Origin: Alcanivorax profundi
Lineage (GTDB): Bacteria > Pseudomonadota > Gammaproteobacteria > Pseudomonadales > Alcanivoracaceae
DNA: 64,000 nt
Direction of reading: 5' to 3'
NCBI RefSeq assembly: GCF_003597125.1
Contig: NZ_QYYA01000001.1
Span: 248,001 to 312,000 of the forward strand
Every line of letters starts with the position of its first letter. Position 1 is the first letter of the stretch. Below, one piece after another: positions 42,604-50,985 of the stretch. A program made the position numbers and the translations under genes. Below the pieces are notes generated by a model. It worked only from the letters and a program-made list of their open reading frames with translations, was not told the origin of the DNA and did not search any database.

Positions 42604-44616
42604 GTGGCGGCAGAAATCGGTCATCTTTCCCTTTGGTTGGCATTGGCAGCGGCCCTGTGTCTGTCTGTGTTCCCCTTGATCGGCGTGCAACGCGATATCG
42701 TCGCATGGCAGTGGTACGCCCGCCCGTTAGCCTGGTTACAGTGGCTGGCCATGACGATTGCCATGGTCATGCTGGGCTACTGCTTCTATAACAATGACTT
42801 CTCGGTTTCCTATGTTGCCAACCACAGCAATTCGGCCTTGCCGTTAGCTTATCGGCTGTCCGCCATCTGGGGGGGGCACGAAGGCTCGTTGCTGTTGTGG
42901 GGCTGGATGCTGGCGGGTTGGGGCGCCATGGTCGGGTTGCTCAGTCGCAGTGTGCCCCTGGTGATGGTGGCTCGGGTGTTGTCCGTGATGGGCATGATTG
43001 CGGTGGGTTTCCTGCTGTTCATGCTGCTCACATCCAACCCGTTCGATCGCACCTTGCCCTGGTTTCCCCTTGATGGCGCCGACCTGAATCCGCTGCTGCA
43101 AGACCCCGGGCTGATTGTGCACCCGCCCATGCTTTATATGGGGTATGTGGGGTTTTCCGTCGCCTTTGCCTTTGCCATTGCCGGTTTGCTGGCCGGCAAC
43201 CTGGATCCGGCCTGGGCCCGATGGGCGCGTCCCTGGACAACCGTGGCCTGGTGTTTCCTGACCGTAGGCATCGCGCTGGGTTCCTGGTGGGCCTATTACG
43301 AACTGGGTTGGGGTGGCTGGTGGTTCTGGGATCCGGTAGAAAATGCCTCCCTGTTACCCTGGCTGGCCGGGACAGCCCTGATTCATTCGCTGGCGGTCAG
43401 TGAAAAGCGCAACATGTTCCGCGCCTGGACGGTGTTGTTGGCGATTATCACTTTTTCCATGAGTTTGCTGGGCACGTTCCTGGTGCGTTCTGGCGTGTTG
43501 ACCTCGGTGCATGCCTTCGCCAATGACCCGGAACGTGGTGCCTTTATCCTGGGTTTCCTTGTGGTGGTTGCGGGTGGGGGGCTGACGCTGTTCGCCGCAC
43601 GTGCATCCGCCTTGCGTAGCAATGCCGGTTTCAAACCGTTGTCCCGCGAGGCATTCCTGTTGGGCAATAACCTGCTGCTGCTGACCGCCATGTCCGTCGT
43701 GTTGGTGGGGACCATCGCACCGTTGTTTTTTGAATGGATGGATCTGAAGATTTCCATTCGCAGCCCTTACTTCAACGGCTTCTTCGTGCCACTGACGTTC
43801 CTGCTGATCCTGCTGCTGATTCCCGGGGTTTTCAGCAACTGGAAGCGTCAGGACAGCGGCATACTGGTCAAGCGTTTGTTGCCGCTGGTGCCGGCTGCCA
43901 TTGTGGCGGGCTGGTTCGGCGCCCGTATCCCGGAGCCGTCCCCCTGGCAGGGTGTGGTGGCCATCATGCTGGCGTGTTATCTGATCTTTGCCCATGTGGA
44001 TGATGTGTTGCGTCGGGCGTTGGCCTATCAACAGGGGCTCTTCACCGGGCTGCGAAAGCTTGGCCGCAGTTACTGGGGCATGGTGATTGCTCACTGCGGT
44101 TTGGCCGTCATGGTAGCGGGGATCGCCCTGGTGAGTTTTCACGAAGTGGAGCGGGATATCCGCATGGCACCCGGTGACGAGGCAACACTTGGGGACTACC
44201 GCTTCGTGTTCGACAGCCTTGACGAATACCGCGGCCCGAACTTCGATGCTACGCGTGGCCACTTCCAGGTCTACTGGCAGGATCAACCCATCGTATTGTT
44301 GCACCCGGAGAAGCGTACCTACCATGCTGGCCGGCAGATCATGACTGAAGCGGCAATTGATGCCGGTTTCTGGCGCGACCTGTATGTGGCCATGGGCGAG
44401 CCGCTTAAAGGGGGAGAGGCGTGGGCCGTGCGTATCTACTTCAAACCCGGTATCCGCTGGATCTGGTTGGGCGCCCTGATCATGGCTCTGGGTGGTGGGC
44501 TGGCGCTGTCCGACAAGCGTTATCGCCGTCAGCGGTTTGCCGATGACAGTGTCCAGCGCGTTTCAGAGCGTGAGCAGCCCGAGCGCGAACAAAAAGGAGC
44601 GACCAATGAAGCCTAA
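42604..44616 (+). CDS. ccmF: Cytochrome c heme lyase subunit CcmF
   Basis: CcmF is the large membrane subunit that, with CcmH/I, attaches heme from CcmE to apocytochrome c. The 670-residue protein has about 15 membrane helices and the tryptophan-rich heme-handling motif WGGWWFWDPVENASLLPW, plus SIRSPYFN and the C-terminal EKRTYHAGRQIMTEAAI region. Start GTG behind AGGAGC. ccmABCDE, which commonly precede it, are not adjacent: fabA is next door instead. Confidence 0.96.
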   Translation: MAAEIGHLSLWLALAAALCLSVFPLIGVQRDIVAWQWYARPLAWLQWLAMTIAMVMLGYCFYNNDFSVSYVANHSNSALPLAYRLSAIWGGHEGSLLLWGWMLAGWGAMVGLLSRSVPLVMVARVLSVMGMIAVGFLLFMLLTSNPFDRTLPWFPLDGADLNPLLQDPGLIVHPPMLYMGYVGFSVAFAFAIAGLLAGNLDPAWARWARPWTTVAWCFLTVGIALGSWWAYYELGWGGWWFWDPVENASLLPWLAGTALIHSLAVSEKRNMFRAWTVLLAIITFSMSLLGTFLVRSGVLTSVHAFANDPERGAFILGFLVVVAGGGLTLFAARASALRSNAGFKPLSREAFLLGNNLLLLTAMSVVLVGTIAPLFFEWMDLKISIRSPYFNGFFVPLTFLLILLLIPGVFSNWKRQDSGILVKRLLPLVPAAIVAGWFGARIPEPSPWQGVVAIMLACYLIFAHVDDVLRRALAYQQGLFTGLRKLGRSYWGMVIAHCGLAVMVAGIALVSFHEVERDIRMAPGDEATLGDYRFVFDSLDEYRGPNFDATRGHFQVYWQDQPIVLLHPEKRTYHAGRQIMTEAAIDAGFWRDLYVAMGEPLKGGEAWAVRIYFKPGIRWIWLGALIMALGGGLALSDKRYRRQRFADDSVQRVSEREQPEREQKGATNEA

Positions 44617-45154
44617 TTCCCCCTGGGTGTTCCTGCCGCTGCTGGGTTTCATCCTGCTTGCGGTGTTGCTGGCCAGTGGCCTCGGTCGTGATCCGCAAGA
44701 GCTGCCTTCGGCACTGGTGGGCAAACCGGTTCCGGCATTCTCTTTGTCGTCATTGTTGACCGAAGAAACCGTTACCGAAGCGTCCCTGACCGGGCGTTGG
44801 CAGCTGTTGAATGTGTGGGCGACCTGGTGCCCGACCTGTCATGTCGAGCATCCCTTCCTGTTGGCCCTGGCGGCGCAGGGAGTGCCTATCGCCGGCTTGA
44901 ACTATAAGGATGAAACACCGGCGGCCCGTCAGTACCTGGCCAATCTCGGCAACCCCTTCACCCATGTGATTGTCGATGCGGATGGCCAGCTGGGTCTGGA
45001 TCTGGGGGTCTATGGCGCTCCGGAGACATTCCTGATCAATCCGCAGGGCGAGATTGTGCTGCGTCATGCCGGTGATCTGAATGAACGGGTATGGAAGGAG
45101 AAGTTCTTGCCTTTGATGCCCGCTGAGCAAAGTGGTCAGGGAGGTGCACAATGA
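44606..45154 (+). CDS. ccmG: Thiol:disulfide interchange protein CcmG/DsbE
   Basis: A membrane-anchored thioredoxin-like reductant for apocytochrome c cysteines. The 182-residue protein starts MKPNSPWVFLPLLGFILLAV (one N-terminal helix) from an ATG behind AAAAAGGAGC. It contains LNVWATWCPTCHVEHPFL (CPTC motif) and YGAPETFLINPQGEIVLRHAG. It overlaps ccmF by 11 bases and ccmH by four. Confidence 0.96.
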   Translation: MKPNSPWVFLPLLGFILLAVLLASGLGRDPQELPSALVGKPVPAFSLSSLLTEETVTEASLTGRWQLLNVWATWCPTCHVEHPFLLALAAQGVPIAGLNYKDETPAARQYLANLGNPFTHVIVDADGQLGLDLGVYGAPETFLINPQGEIVLRHAGDLNERVWKEKFLPLMPAEQSGQGGAQ

Positions 45155-45573
45155 AGCGTTTTTTCCTGTCTGCTCTGCTGGCAAGCTTGCTGCCGGTTGC
45201 GGCCCTGGCAGCCATTGATGTTTACCAGTTCGACAATGAACAGCAGGAGCAACGCTTTCGGGTGCTGACCGAAGAGCTGCGTTGCCCCAAGTGCCAGAAC
45301 CAGAGCATTTCCGATTCTGACGCGGGCATTGCCCAGGATATGCGTACCCGGGTGCACAGCATGATTCTGGAAGGGCGAAGTGACGATGAAATCGTCGACT
45401 ATTTTGTCTCCCGCTACGGCGACTTTGTCAGCTATCGTCCGCCGGTCAATGCACAGACTTCGGTGCTATGGCTGGTACCGCTGATTCTGCTGGGTGGGGG
45501 CGGCCTACTGATCGTTATGTTGCTTCGCCGCGCCAGTGCCAAAGCCAATGATGATGAAGGAGACGCCTCATGA
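45151..45573 (+). CDS. ccmH: Cytochrome c maturation protein CcmH
   Basis: The 140-residue protein has a signal peptide, the LRCPKCQNQSI redox motif that reduces apocytochrome c, the conserved IAQDMRTRVHSMILEGRSDDEIVDYFVSRYGDFV helical segment and a C-terminal membrane helix. It is the short form; the TPR part is a separate gene, ccmI, which overlaps it by four bases. Confidence 0.96.
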   Translation: MKRFFLSALLASLLPVAALAAIDVYQFDNEQQEQRFRVLTEELRCPKCQNQSISDSDAGIAQDMRTRVHSMILEGRSDDEIVDYFVSRYGDFVSYRPPVNAQTSVLWLVPLILLGGGGLLIVMLLRRASAKANDDEGDAS

Positions 45574-46595
45574 TGTGGATAGTCGTGGCGTTGATCATGC
45601 TGCTGGTACTGGCGGTCATGCTGTGGTGGCTGTGGCGACAGGAAGCCCGCAAGGCCGGGCGGTCGGTGAGTGGGGCGTTGGGTATTCCCCTGATCGTCGT
45701 TGTATTGGCCGCGGCAGGCTATGGTCTGATTGGCTATAACGAACACACCGGCCCCTGGCTGCAGCATCAACAGGATTACCGTGCGGTGGCTCAAGACATC
45801 ATTGCCGGCAAGCCCCCCACCAAGGCGGCAGCAGATGTGCCGGCCGGGGCGCTGGTGCGGGTGCTGCAGTCCGAGCTCACCCACAATCCTTCCGCCATCG
45901 GATGGTACGCGCTGGGCTCACTGTACGACCAACTCGGTGCCCCGGTGCAAAGCGAGGAAGCGGCGCTGAAAGCGGTGGCACTGGCACCGGATGACCCCTC
46001 CATGCATTTGCTGTTGGCTCGTTCCCGTATCGAACAGGCCGGCGGCAAGCTGACTGACCCGGCACTGGAAGACATTCGCTGGGTGCTTGACCGTGAACCG
46101 GCCCATGATGGTGCCTGGATGTTACTGGCCATGTCTGCCGACCGGGCTGGGCGCTATGACCTTTCCATGCAGGGCTGGGAATCATTATTGAGCCGCCATG
46201 GCGAGGGGGAGACAGGCGATTTGCTCCGCAGGGGGCTGGACAATGCCCGTGCACAGAAAGCGCGCCAGGGAGTGTTTGCCTCCATTCGATCCGTGGTTCA
46301 GGGGGGAGACCTGCCTGCTGGGGGCACCCTGTTTGTCTATATTCGTGAGGCCGGTTCGCAGGGCCAGCCTTTGGCGGCCCACCGCCAGGTCGTGCCAAGT
46401 TTCCCCGCTTCGGTGGTGCTGACGGAGGGGGACTGGCTGCAGGCGTATCCGGACAGCGACGCGGAGCTGGTGATCGGAGCCCGTTATACGCCGGCACCGG
46501 GTGCCTCGGTGGATCAGGCTGCCATCAGTGCGGCCCCGGTCCGATTGACGATGCCCCAGACCTCTCCGGCGGCCCTGCAATTGGGGTCGCCGTAA
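45570..46595 (+). CDS. ccmI: Cytochrome c biogenesis protein CcmI (TPR protein)
   Basis: A 341-residue chaperone for apocytochrome c. Two N-terminal membrane helices (about 2-20 and 37-55) enclose a short basic loop. TPR repeats follow (PSAIGWYALGSLYDQLGAPVQSEEAALKAVALAPDDPSMHLLLARSRIEQAGG). A C-terminal periplasmic domain contains GGTLFVYIREAGSQGQPLAAHRQVV. Last gene of ccmFGHI. About 130 bases separate it from adk. Confidence 0.93.
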   Translation: MMWIVVALIMLLVLAVMLWWLWRQEARKAGRSVSGALGIPLIVVVLAAAGYGLIGYNEHTGPWLQHQQDYRAVAQDIIAGKPPTKAAADVPAGALVRVLQSELTHNPSAIGWYALGSLYDQLGAPVQSEEAALKAVALAPDDPSMHLLLARSRIEQAGGKLTDPALEDIRWVLDREPAHDGAWMLLAMSADRAGRYDLSMQGWESLLSRHGEGETGDLLRRGLDNARAQKARQGVFASIRSVVQGGDLPAGGTLFVYIREAGSQGQPLAAHRQVVPSFPASVVLTEGDWLQAYPDSDAELVIGARYTPAPGASVDQAAISAAPVRLTMPQTSPAALQLGSP

Positions 46596-46649
46596 TCCGG
46601 CTGACTGACCGCTTGCGACCTAGGTCGCAACGGCTGTCCCTTGTGATGA

Positions 46650-47384
<735 letters not shown>

Positions 47385-47406
47385 GCTTGCATACTCCGTA
47401 TTAAAG

Positions 47407-47433
47407 AAAGGGAAGCTTCGGCTTCCCTTTTTT
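47407..47433 (+). terminator. Intrinsic terminator behind adk
   Basis: AAAGGGAAGC / GCTTCCCTTT with a stabilising TTCG loop and six Ts. Confidence 0.93.
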
Positions 47434-47793
47434 GTTGCGGTGGGCTGCCTTTTCCCGTTTTCCCGATTGCGTAATGAGACCCAACATTGCTCATACAGAC
47501 TGGGCTTTGATATTTGCCGGGTGCGGCAATTCACTGTTTTGACTTTGGTTCAGCGTGTCAGTTTGTCGCCCTCTTGTCAGTGTGATGCTCTGACAGCGCG
47601 GTTCCATGAGGCGACGGTCACGTTTGCCGGACAGATAAGACTGCCCCATTTGCACTGTTCATGCGCAAATAATATGTCACCTTTCTACCCAAAATAGTTC
47701 AACGTTAATTGAATTCAGTTAGTGGCGATTATCCGTCTTTCTTTTCTCTGTTGCCGACAGCCATAAAAGAAAAGGCAAGCGGAAGGTTCATCT

Positions 47794-47822
47794 CTGCGCA
47801 GAATCTTGTAAAAGATGCGCAG
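47794..47822. ncRNA. Candidate structured RNA hairpin with GTAA tetraloop
   Basis: CTGCGC (47794-47799) pairs with GCGCAG (47817-47822). Inside, ATCTT pairs with AAGAT around a GTAA (GNRA-type) loop, with a three-base bulge on one side. A second stem CTGACG/CGTCAG lies at 47914-47935. No T-tract follows directly, so transcript ends are unknown. Confidence 0.3.
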
Positions 47823-48256
47823 TGAGTTGTAGGTCTTGTGCTCAACGGCGCCCCGCATTTTGCTTCCTGCCATTGTTATTAATTAATCCATTGTCGGGAT
47901 GAGATTCCTGTAACTGACGTTTTTGTCCCCGTCAGGATTTCCCCTTCTTTTTATATGCCTGCATCAATACAAAGACGCTCTTTCTGCACAAGGAAAGGGA
48001 ATCTTAGGTGTCGGCTATTTCCATTAAGCAATGTTTGGTCGGATAGTGGTGATTTCCTAAACGGAAAGAAAACCCAAAAAAACATGGATTGGACAATCAG
48101 CGTCATCAGCGATTTTTTTTGCAAAAAGGGGGAATGCGGACACAAATGAAAAAAGAAATTTTGAATTGGTCAAATAATGTACCAACCGTTTTTTTTTTAT
48201 GCTATTTTTCCCTTGTCGCAGTAATGATGACAACGCTATAGCTTAGGAGATCGAAA

Positions 48257-49009
48257 ATGGCTCGAGCAAAAAAGGCTGCCGCAAAAAAAACTGCGGCCCG
48301 TAAACCAGCAGCAAAAAAGGCGGCAGCACCGAAAGCTCCGGCACTGCCGAAATCTGTTACCAACGCTGAAGGCAAGGTAAAACTGCAGCAGAAGGCTGTG
48401 GACCAGGCCCAGAAGAAAGCAGCTCAGGTTGAAGGCAAGCTGGGTAAGCACCGTACCAAGCTTGATACCGAGAACGGTAAGCTCACCAAGCTGCGTGCGG
48501 ATACAGCAGCCAAGCGTGATAAAGCAAAAGCGAAGCCAACCGCTGCGGCGAAGCGTGCAGTCGATACTGCCCGTGGCAAGATGAACACCCTTCGTCTCAA
48601 GCTTCAGGATCTGCGCGGTGAAACCAAGGTTATCCGTGCCGAAATTCAGGCAGCCAAGAAAGTGGTCGCCCGTGAAGTGAAAAAACTGCGTACTGCTGAG
48701 CGCAACCTGAAAGCGAAGTTGCGTGATCACGAACGCAAACTGGCGAAAAAAGCCAAAGCTGACCAGAAAAAAGCGGAGCAGAAAGCCAAGGCCGCTGCCA
48801 AGCGTGCTGCCGCAAAGGCCAAGCGTGCTGCCAAGAAATCAGCTGCGCCCAAGCGTAAGGCGGCTGCCAAAAAAGCGGCAACCCGAAAAGCGCCAGCCAA
48901 GAAAAAAGCCGTAGCCAAGAAAGCGGCTCCGAAAAAAGCAGCAACACGCAAGGCGCCAGCCAAGAAGGCTGCAACCAAGCGTGCACCTGCCAAGAAAAAG
49001 CCCTCCTGA
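48257..49009 (+). CDS. Histone H1-like / AlgP-like Lys-Ala-rich DNA-binding protein
   Basis: A 250-residue, extremely basic protein. The N-terminus (1-35) and the C-terminal third (about 175-250) are H1-like with repeats such as KKAATRKAPAKKKAVAKKAA. The middle (about 35-165) is a long charged helix (KVKLQQKAVDQAQKKAAQVEGKLGKHRTKLDTENGKLTKL...) likely to form a coiled coil. AlgP of Pseudomonas has the same design and binds DNA; a nucleoid-organising role is inferred. AGGAGA precedes the ATG. The low-complexity DNA repeats make this gene prone to length variation between strains. Confidence 0.88.
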   Translation: MARAKKAAAKKTAARKPAAKKAAAPKAPALPKSVTNAEGKVKLQQKAVDQAQKKAAQVEGKLGKHRTKLDTENGKLTKLRADTAAKRDKAKAKPTAAAKRAVDTARGKMNTLRLKLQDLRGETKVIRAEIQAAKKVVAREVKKLRTAERNLKAKLRDHERKLAKKAKADQKKAEQKAKAAAKRAAAKAKRAAKKSAAPKRKAAAKKAATRKAPAKKKAVAKKAAPKKAATRKAPAKKAATKRAPAKKKPS

Positions 49010-49032
49010 TCTCTCAGGGGCGTAAGGCAGTC

Positions 49033-49059
49033 AAAAAACCCGCTTCGGCGGGTTTTTTT
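49033..49059 (+). terminator. Intrinsic terminator behind the histone-like gene
   Basis: ACCCGC / GCGGGT stem with TTCG loop, A6 before and T7 after. Confidence 0.92.
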
Positions 49060-49315
49060 ATGGTTATCCGGTCCTTTTTTTCTGGAATCACTTTCTGTGG
49101 TGCGCAGTGGGGAAGGATATGCGAGTCGTCATCACTGCGCGTCATTGTCCGGGGCACCAAAGGGAGGACGTTAGTTGAGAGGGGGGGCTCCCTGGCTAAC
49201 CTATTTGTCAGCTTGTCATGATCCCTCGATGCAGCAGAGCGGAAGGGACAGCAGCATTGGGCGGGGAGACATATGACTGGGTCATTGCGGCAAAGAGAAA
49301 TATCAACAAAAGTAG

Positions 49316-49344
49316 TTGATAATGATTCGCGTTAGAGTTAGCAT
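49316..49344 (+). promoter_or_regulatory. Promoter of bfd overlapped by a Fur-like box
   Basis: TTGATA (49316-49321) and TAGCAT (49339-49344) are 17 bases apart. The 19 bases from 49318 begin GATAATGAT, a perfect Fur half-site, and match about 13 of 19 positions of the classic Fur consensus, so Fur with iron would block the -35 region. This agrees with iron-repressed bfd expression known in pseudomonads. Confidence 0.6.
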
Positions 49345-49373
49345 CGTTCCCAGAGATTGAGGAATGGCGTTAT

Positions 49374-49604
49374 ATGTACGTTTGTATCTGTAAGGGCATC
49401 ACTGACAACCAAATACGGGAAGCGGTCGAAAACGGCTGCGACAGCCTGCGTGATCTTCGTCGGGAACTTGGGGTTGGAAGTCAGTGCGGAAAATGTGCCC
49501 GGCACGCCCGTCAGGAACTGCGTGAGGCCCGTAGCGCAAGCCAGACGTCCTCTTTCTCGCACTCTTCCAATGAAGCTGTGGTCTATTGGCCGCAGCCGGC
49601 ATAA
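49374..49604 (+). CDS. bfd: Bacterioferritin-associated ferredoxin Bfd
   Basis: Bfd docks on bacterioferritin and reduces its stored iron for release. The 76-residue protein has the [2Fe-2S] ligand set as CIC at residues 4-6 and GSQCGKC at 38-41, within MYVCICKGITDNQIREAVENGCDSLRDLRRELGVG. The C-terminal tail is Ser-rich. Probably Fur-repressed (see the preceding promoter). Terminated before bfr. Confidence 0.95.
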   Translation: MYVCICKGITDNQIREAVENGCDSLRDLRRELGVGSQCGKCARHARQELREARSASQTSSFSHSSNEAVVYWPQPA

Positions 49605-49623
49605 AAATCGTTCTCATTTCCAT

Positions 49624-49648
49624 AAGCGCTTGTATTGCAAGCGCTTTT
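49624..49648 (+). terminator. Intrinsic terminator behind bfd
   Basis: AAGCGCTTG (49624-49632) pairs with CAAGCGCTT (49638-49646) around TATTG, followed by a short T run. Confidence 0.8.
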
Positions 49649-49731
49649 CTCTTGTTTGACTTGTCTCTGTCACCTTATTGCTGAACAATGCGGGTTATCC
49701 CAAACCCATGTTCACAGGACGGAGATTCCCC

Positions 49732-50211
49732 ATGAAAGGCGACGCCAAGGCCATTGAGTACCTGAACCGGGCACTCGGCAATGAACTGGTAGCGATCAAC
49801 CAGTACTTTTTGCACGCCAAGATGTACCAGGACTGGGGCCTGCAGGCCCTGTATGAAAAGGAATACCACGAGTCCATCGACGAGATGAAACACGCCGATT
49901 GGCTGGTGGAACGCATCCTGTTTCTGGAAGGTATCCCCAACCTGCAGGATCTCGGCAAGCTGATGATTGGCGAGAACACCAAAGAAATGCTCCAGTGCGA
50001 CCTGAAACTGGAAAGAATGGCCATTCCTGATCTGCGTGAAGGGATTGCCTACATGGAATCCATCCAGGATTACATCAGCCGTGATCTGCTCAAGCGCATC
50101 CTGGAATCCGAGGAAGAGCACGTGGATTGGCTGGAAACCCAACTCAATCTGATCGATCTGGTGGGCATCGAAAACTACCTGCAAAAGCAGATGGAAACAG
50201 AAGAAGACTGA
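49732..50211 (+). CDS. bfr: Bacterioferritin
   Basis: The 24-mer iron store with heme between subunits. From the ATG at 49732 (GGAGAT upstream) it has 159 residues. Ferroxidase ligands are present: E18 ([12 protein letters not shown]), E51 and H54 (DEMKHAD), and the second-helix Glu/His set (ESEEEHVDW). Heme-ligand M52 is present. The terminator between bfd and bfr suggests separate, probably opposite, iron control of the two. Confidence 0.97.
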   Translation: MKGDAKAIEYLNRALGNELVAINQYFLHAKMYQDWGLQALYEKEYHESIDEMKHADWLVERILFLEGIPNLQDLGKLMIGENTKEMLQCDLKLERMAIPDLREGIAYMESIQDYISRDLLKRILESEEEHVDWLETQLNLIDLVGIENYLQKQMETEED

Positions 50212-50237
50212 TTGCTGAACTTTTGAGCGATCTGCGC

Positions 50238-50266
50238 TTGACTCATCGAGGGGCTTTCGGAATAAT
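50238..50266 (+). promoter_or_regulatory. Promoter of the tRNA-Arg gene
   Basis: TTGACT and AATAAT with exactly 17 bases between, followed by a GCGC discriminator of the type seen at stringently controlled stable-RNA promoters, about 40 bases before the tRNA. Confidence 0.65.
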
Positions 50267-50305
50267 GCGCAGCCTCTCGGGGCGATACAGCAACGAGATG
50301 GAAAA

Positions 50306-50382
50306 GCGCTGGTAGCTCAGCTGGATAGAGCATCTGGCTACGAACCAGAAGGTCGGGGGTTCGACTCCTCCCCAGCGCGCCA
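50306..50382 (+). tRNA. tRNA-Arg (anticodon ACG)
   Basis: A complete 77-base cloverleaf. Acceptor GCGCTGG pairs with CCAGCGC, then discriminator G and an encoded CCA. Anticodon arm TCTGG-CTACGAA-CCAGA puts ACG at the anticodon. The T arm contains GTTCGACTC. A34 should be deaminated to inosine by TadA, so it reads CGU, CGC and CGA. Confidence 0.96.
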
Positions 50383-50390
50383 TACAAAGA

Positions 50391-50419
50391 AAGAAGGCAC
50401 CCAATCGGGTGCCTTTTTT
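50391..50419 (+). terminator. Intrinsic terminator behind tRNA-Arg
   Basis: GGCACCC (50396-50402), loop AATC, GGGTGCC (50407-50413), then six Ts. Confidence 0.93.
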
Positions 50420-50577
50420 CGTTTTAGCCTGCCGGCATTTTTCTCTCCAAGACTTTTGTTTTATCGCGAATGCTTTTGCCCTGGCACAGAGTCGCTGGCT
50501 TGTGCAGGTGAACCCGTTAAACATTTTTTTTCTGCCTGATTGATCAAAACCACCACCCACCCCCTCCAGTCGTCTCA

Positions 50578-50606
50578 TTGCAGATTGTCGACAATGCGCC
50601 TACATT
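50578..50606 (+). promoter_or_regulatory. Promoter of the oadGAB operon
   Basis: TTGCAG (50578-50583) and TACATT (50601-50606) have 17-base spacing, roughly 115 bases before oadG. The long leader up to oadG shows no known element. Confidence 0.45.
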
Positions 50607-50722
50607 GCGCGGAAACCGGCGCTGGCTAAGGGACACTCAAAAGGTGGCCCCGGCCAGATCCACGTTGTGGGTCTGGTCGCTTCGCCGGTTAATCGCCAAC
50701 GGAACCGTCGAAGGAGTGTTCC

Positions 50723-50971
50723 ATGGACTCATTGATGAACCAGGGCCTGGAGCTCATGCTGGTTGGCATGGGAGTCGTGTTTGTCTTCCTGATCATCCTG
50801 GTGGGCGTTACCACCTTGATGTCGGCGCTGGTGCAGCGTTTTGGACAAGCGCCTGTCGCTCCTGAATCGGCCGCGCCGTCTGGGGCAGTTGCCCGCACTG
50901 ATGTACCGCCGGCAGCCGTCATCAAAGCCATTGAAAGCGCCGTGCGTCAGCATCGGCAGTCCCAGTCATAA
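50723..50971 (+). CDS. oadG: Oxaloacetate decarboxylase gamma subunit
   Basis: The 82-residue subunit has one N-terminal membrane helix ([29 protein letters not shown]) and a Pro/Ala-rich cytoplasmic tail, the OadG design that holds alpha to beta and binds zinc in well-studied homologues. GGAG is upstream of the ATG. First gene of oadGAB. Confidence 0.93.
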   Translation: MDSLMNQGLELMLVGMGVVFVFLIILVGVTTLMSALVQRFGQAPVAPESAAPSGAVARTDVPPAAVIKAIESAVRQHRQSQS

Positions 50972-50985
50972 TCCGGAAATCCCCC

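Larger units (their letters stand above)
47385..48256. other. 872-base AT-rich non-coding region upstream of the histone-like gene
   Basis: Apart from the adk terminator no gene is supported here. The frames at 47440-47697 and 47955-48149 have odd composition and no family resemblance. Base composition is clearly more AT-rich than in neighbouring genes, with several long T and A tracts (for example ten Ts near 48190). Two good hairpins occur at 47794-47822 and 47914-47935. It may hold a small RNA gene or the regulatory region of the histone-like gene. Confidence 0.6.
49010..49373. other. Intergenic region with Fur-controlled promoter of bfd
   Basis: These 364 bases hold the histone-like gene terminator and, at the right end, the bfd promoter. 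No gene is supported between them. Confidence 0.6.

Noticed and set aside
43354-44325. 323-codon minus-strand frame inside ccmF
   Set aside because: Composition is Gln/His-rich noise complementary to membrane-protein codons; no start signal.
47440-47697. 85-codon frame behind adk
   Set aside because: Cysteine/histidine-rich random-looking sequence, no ribosome site, in an AT-rich non-coding stretch.
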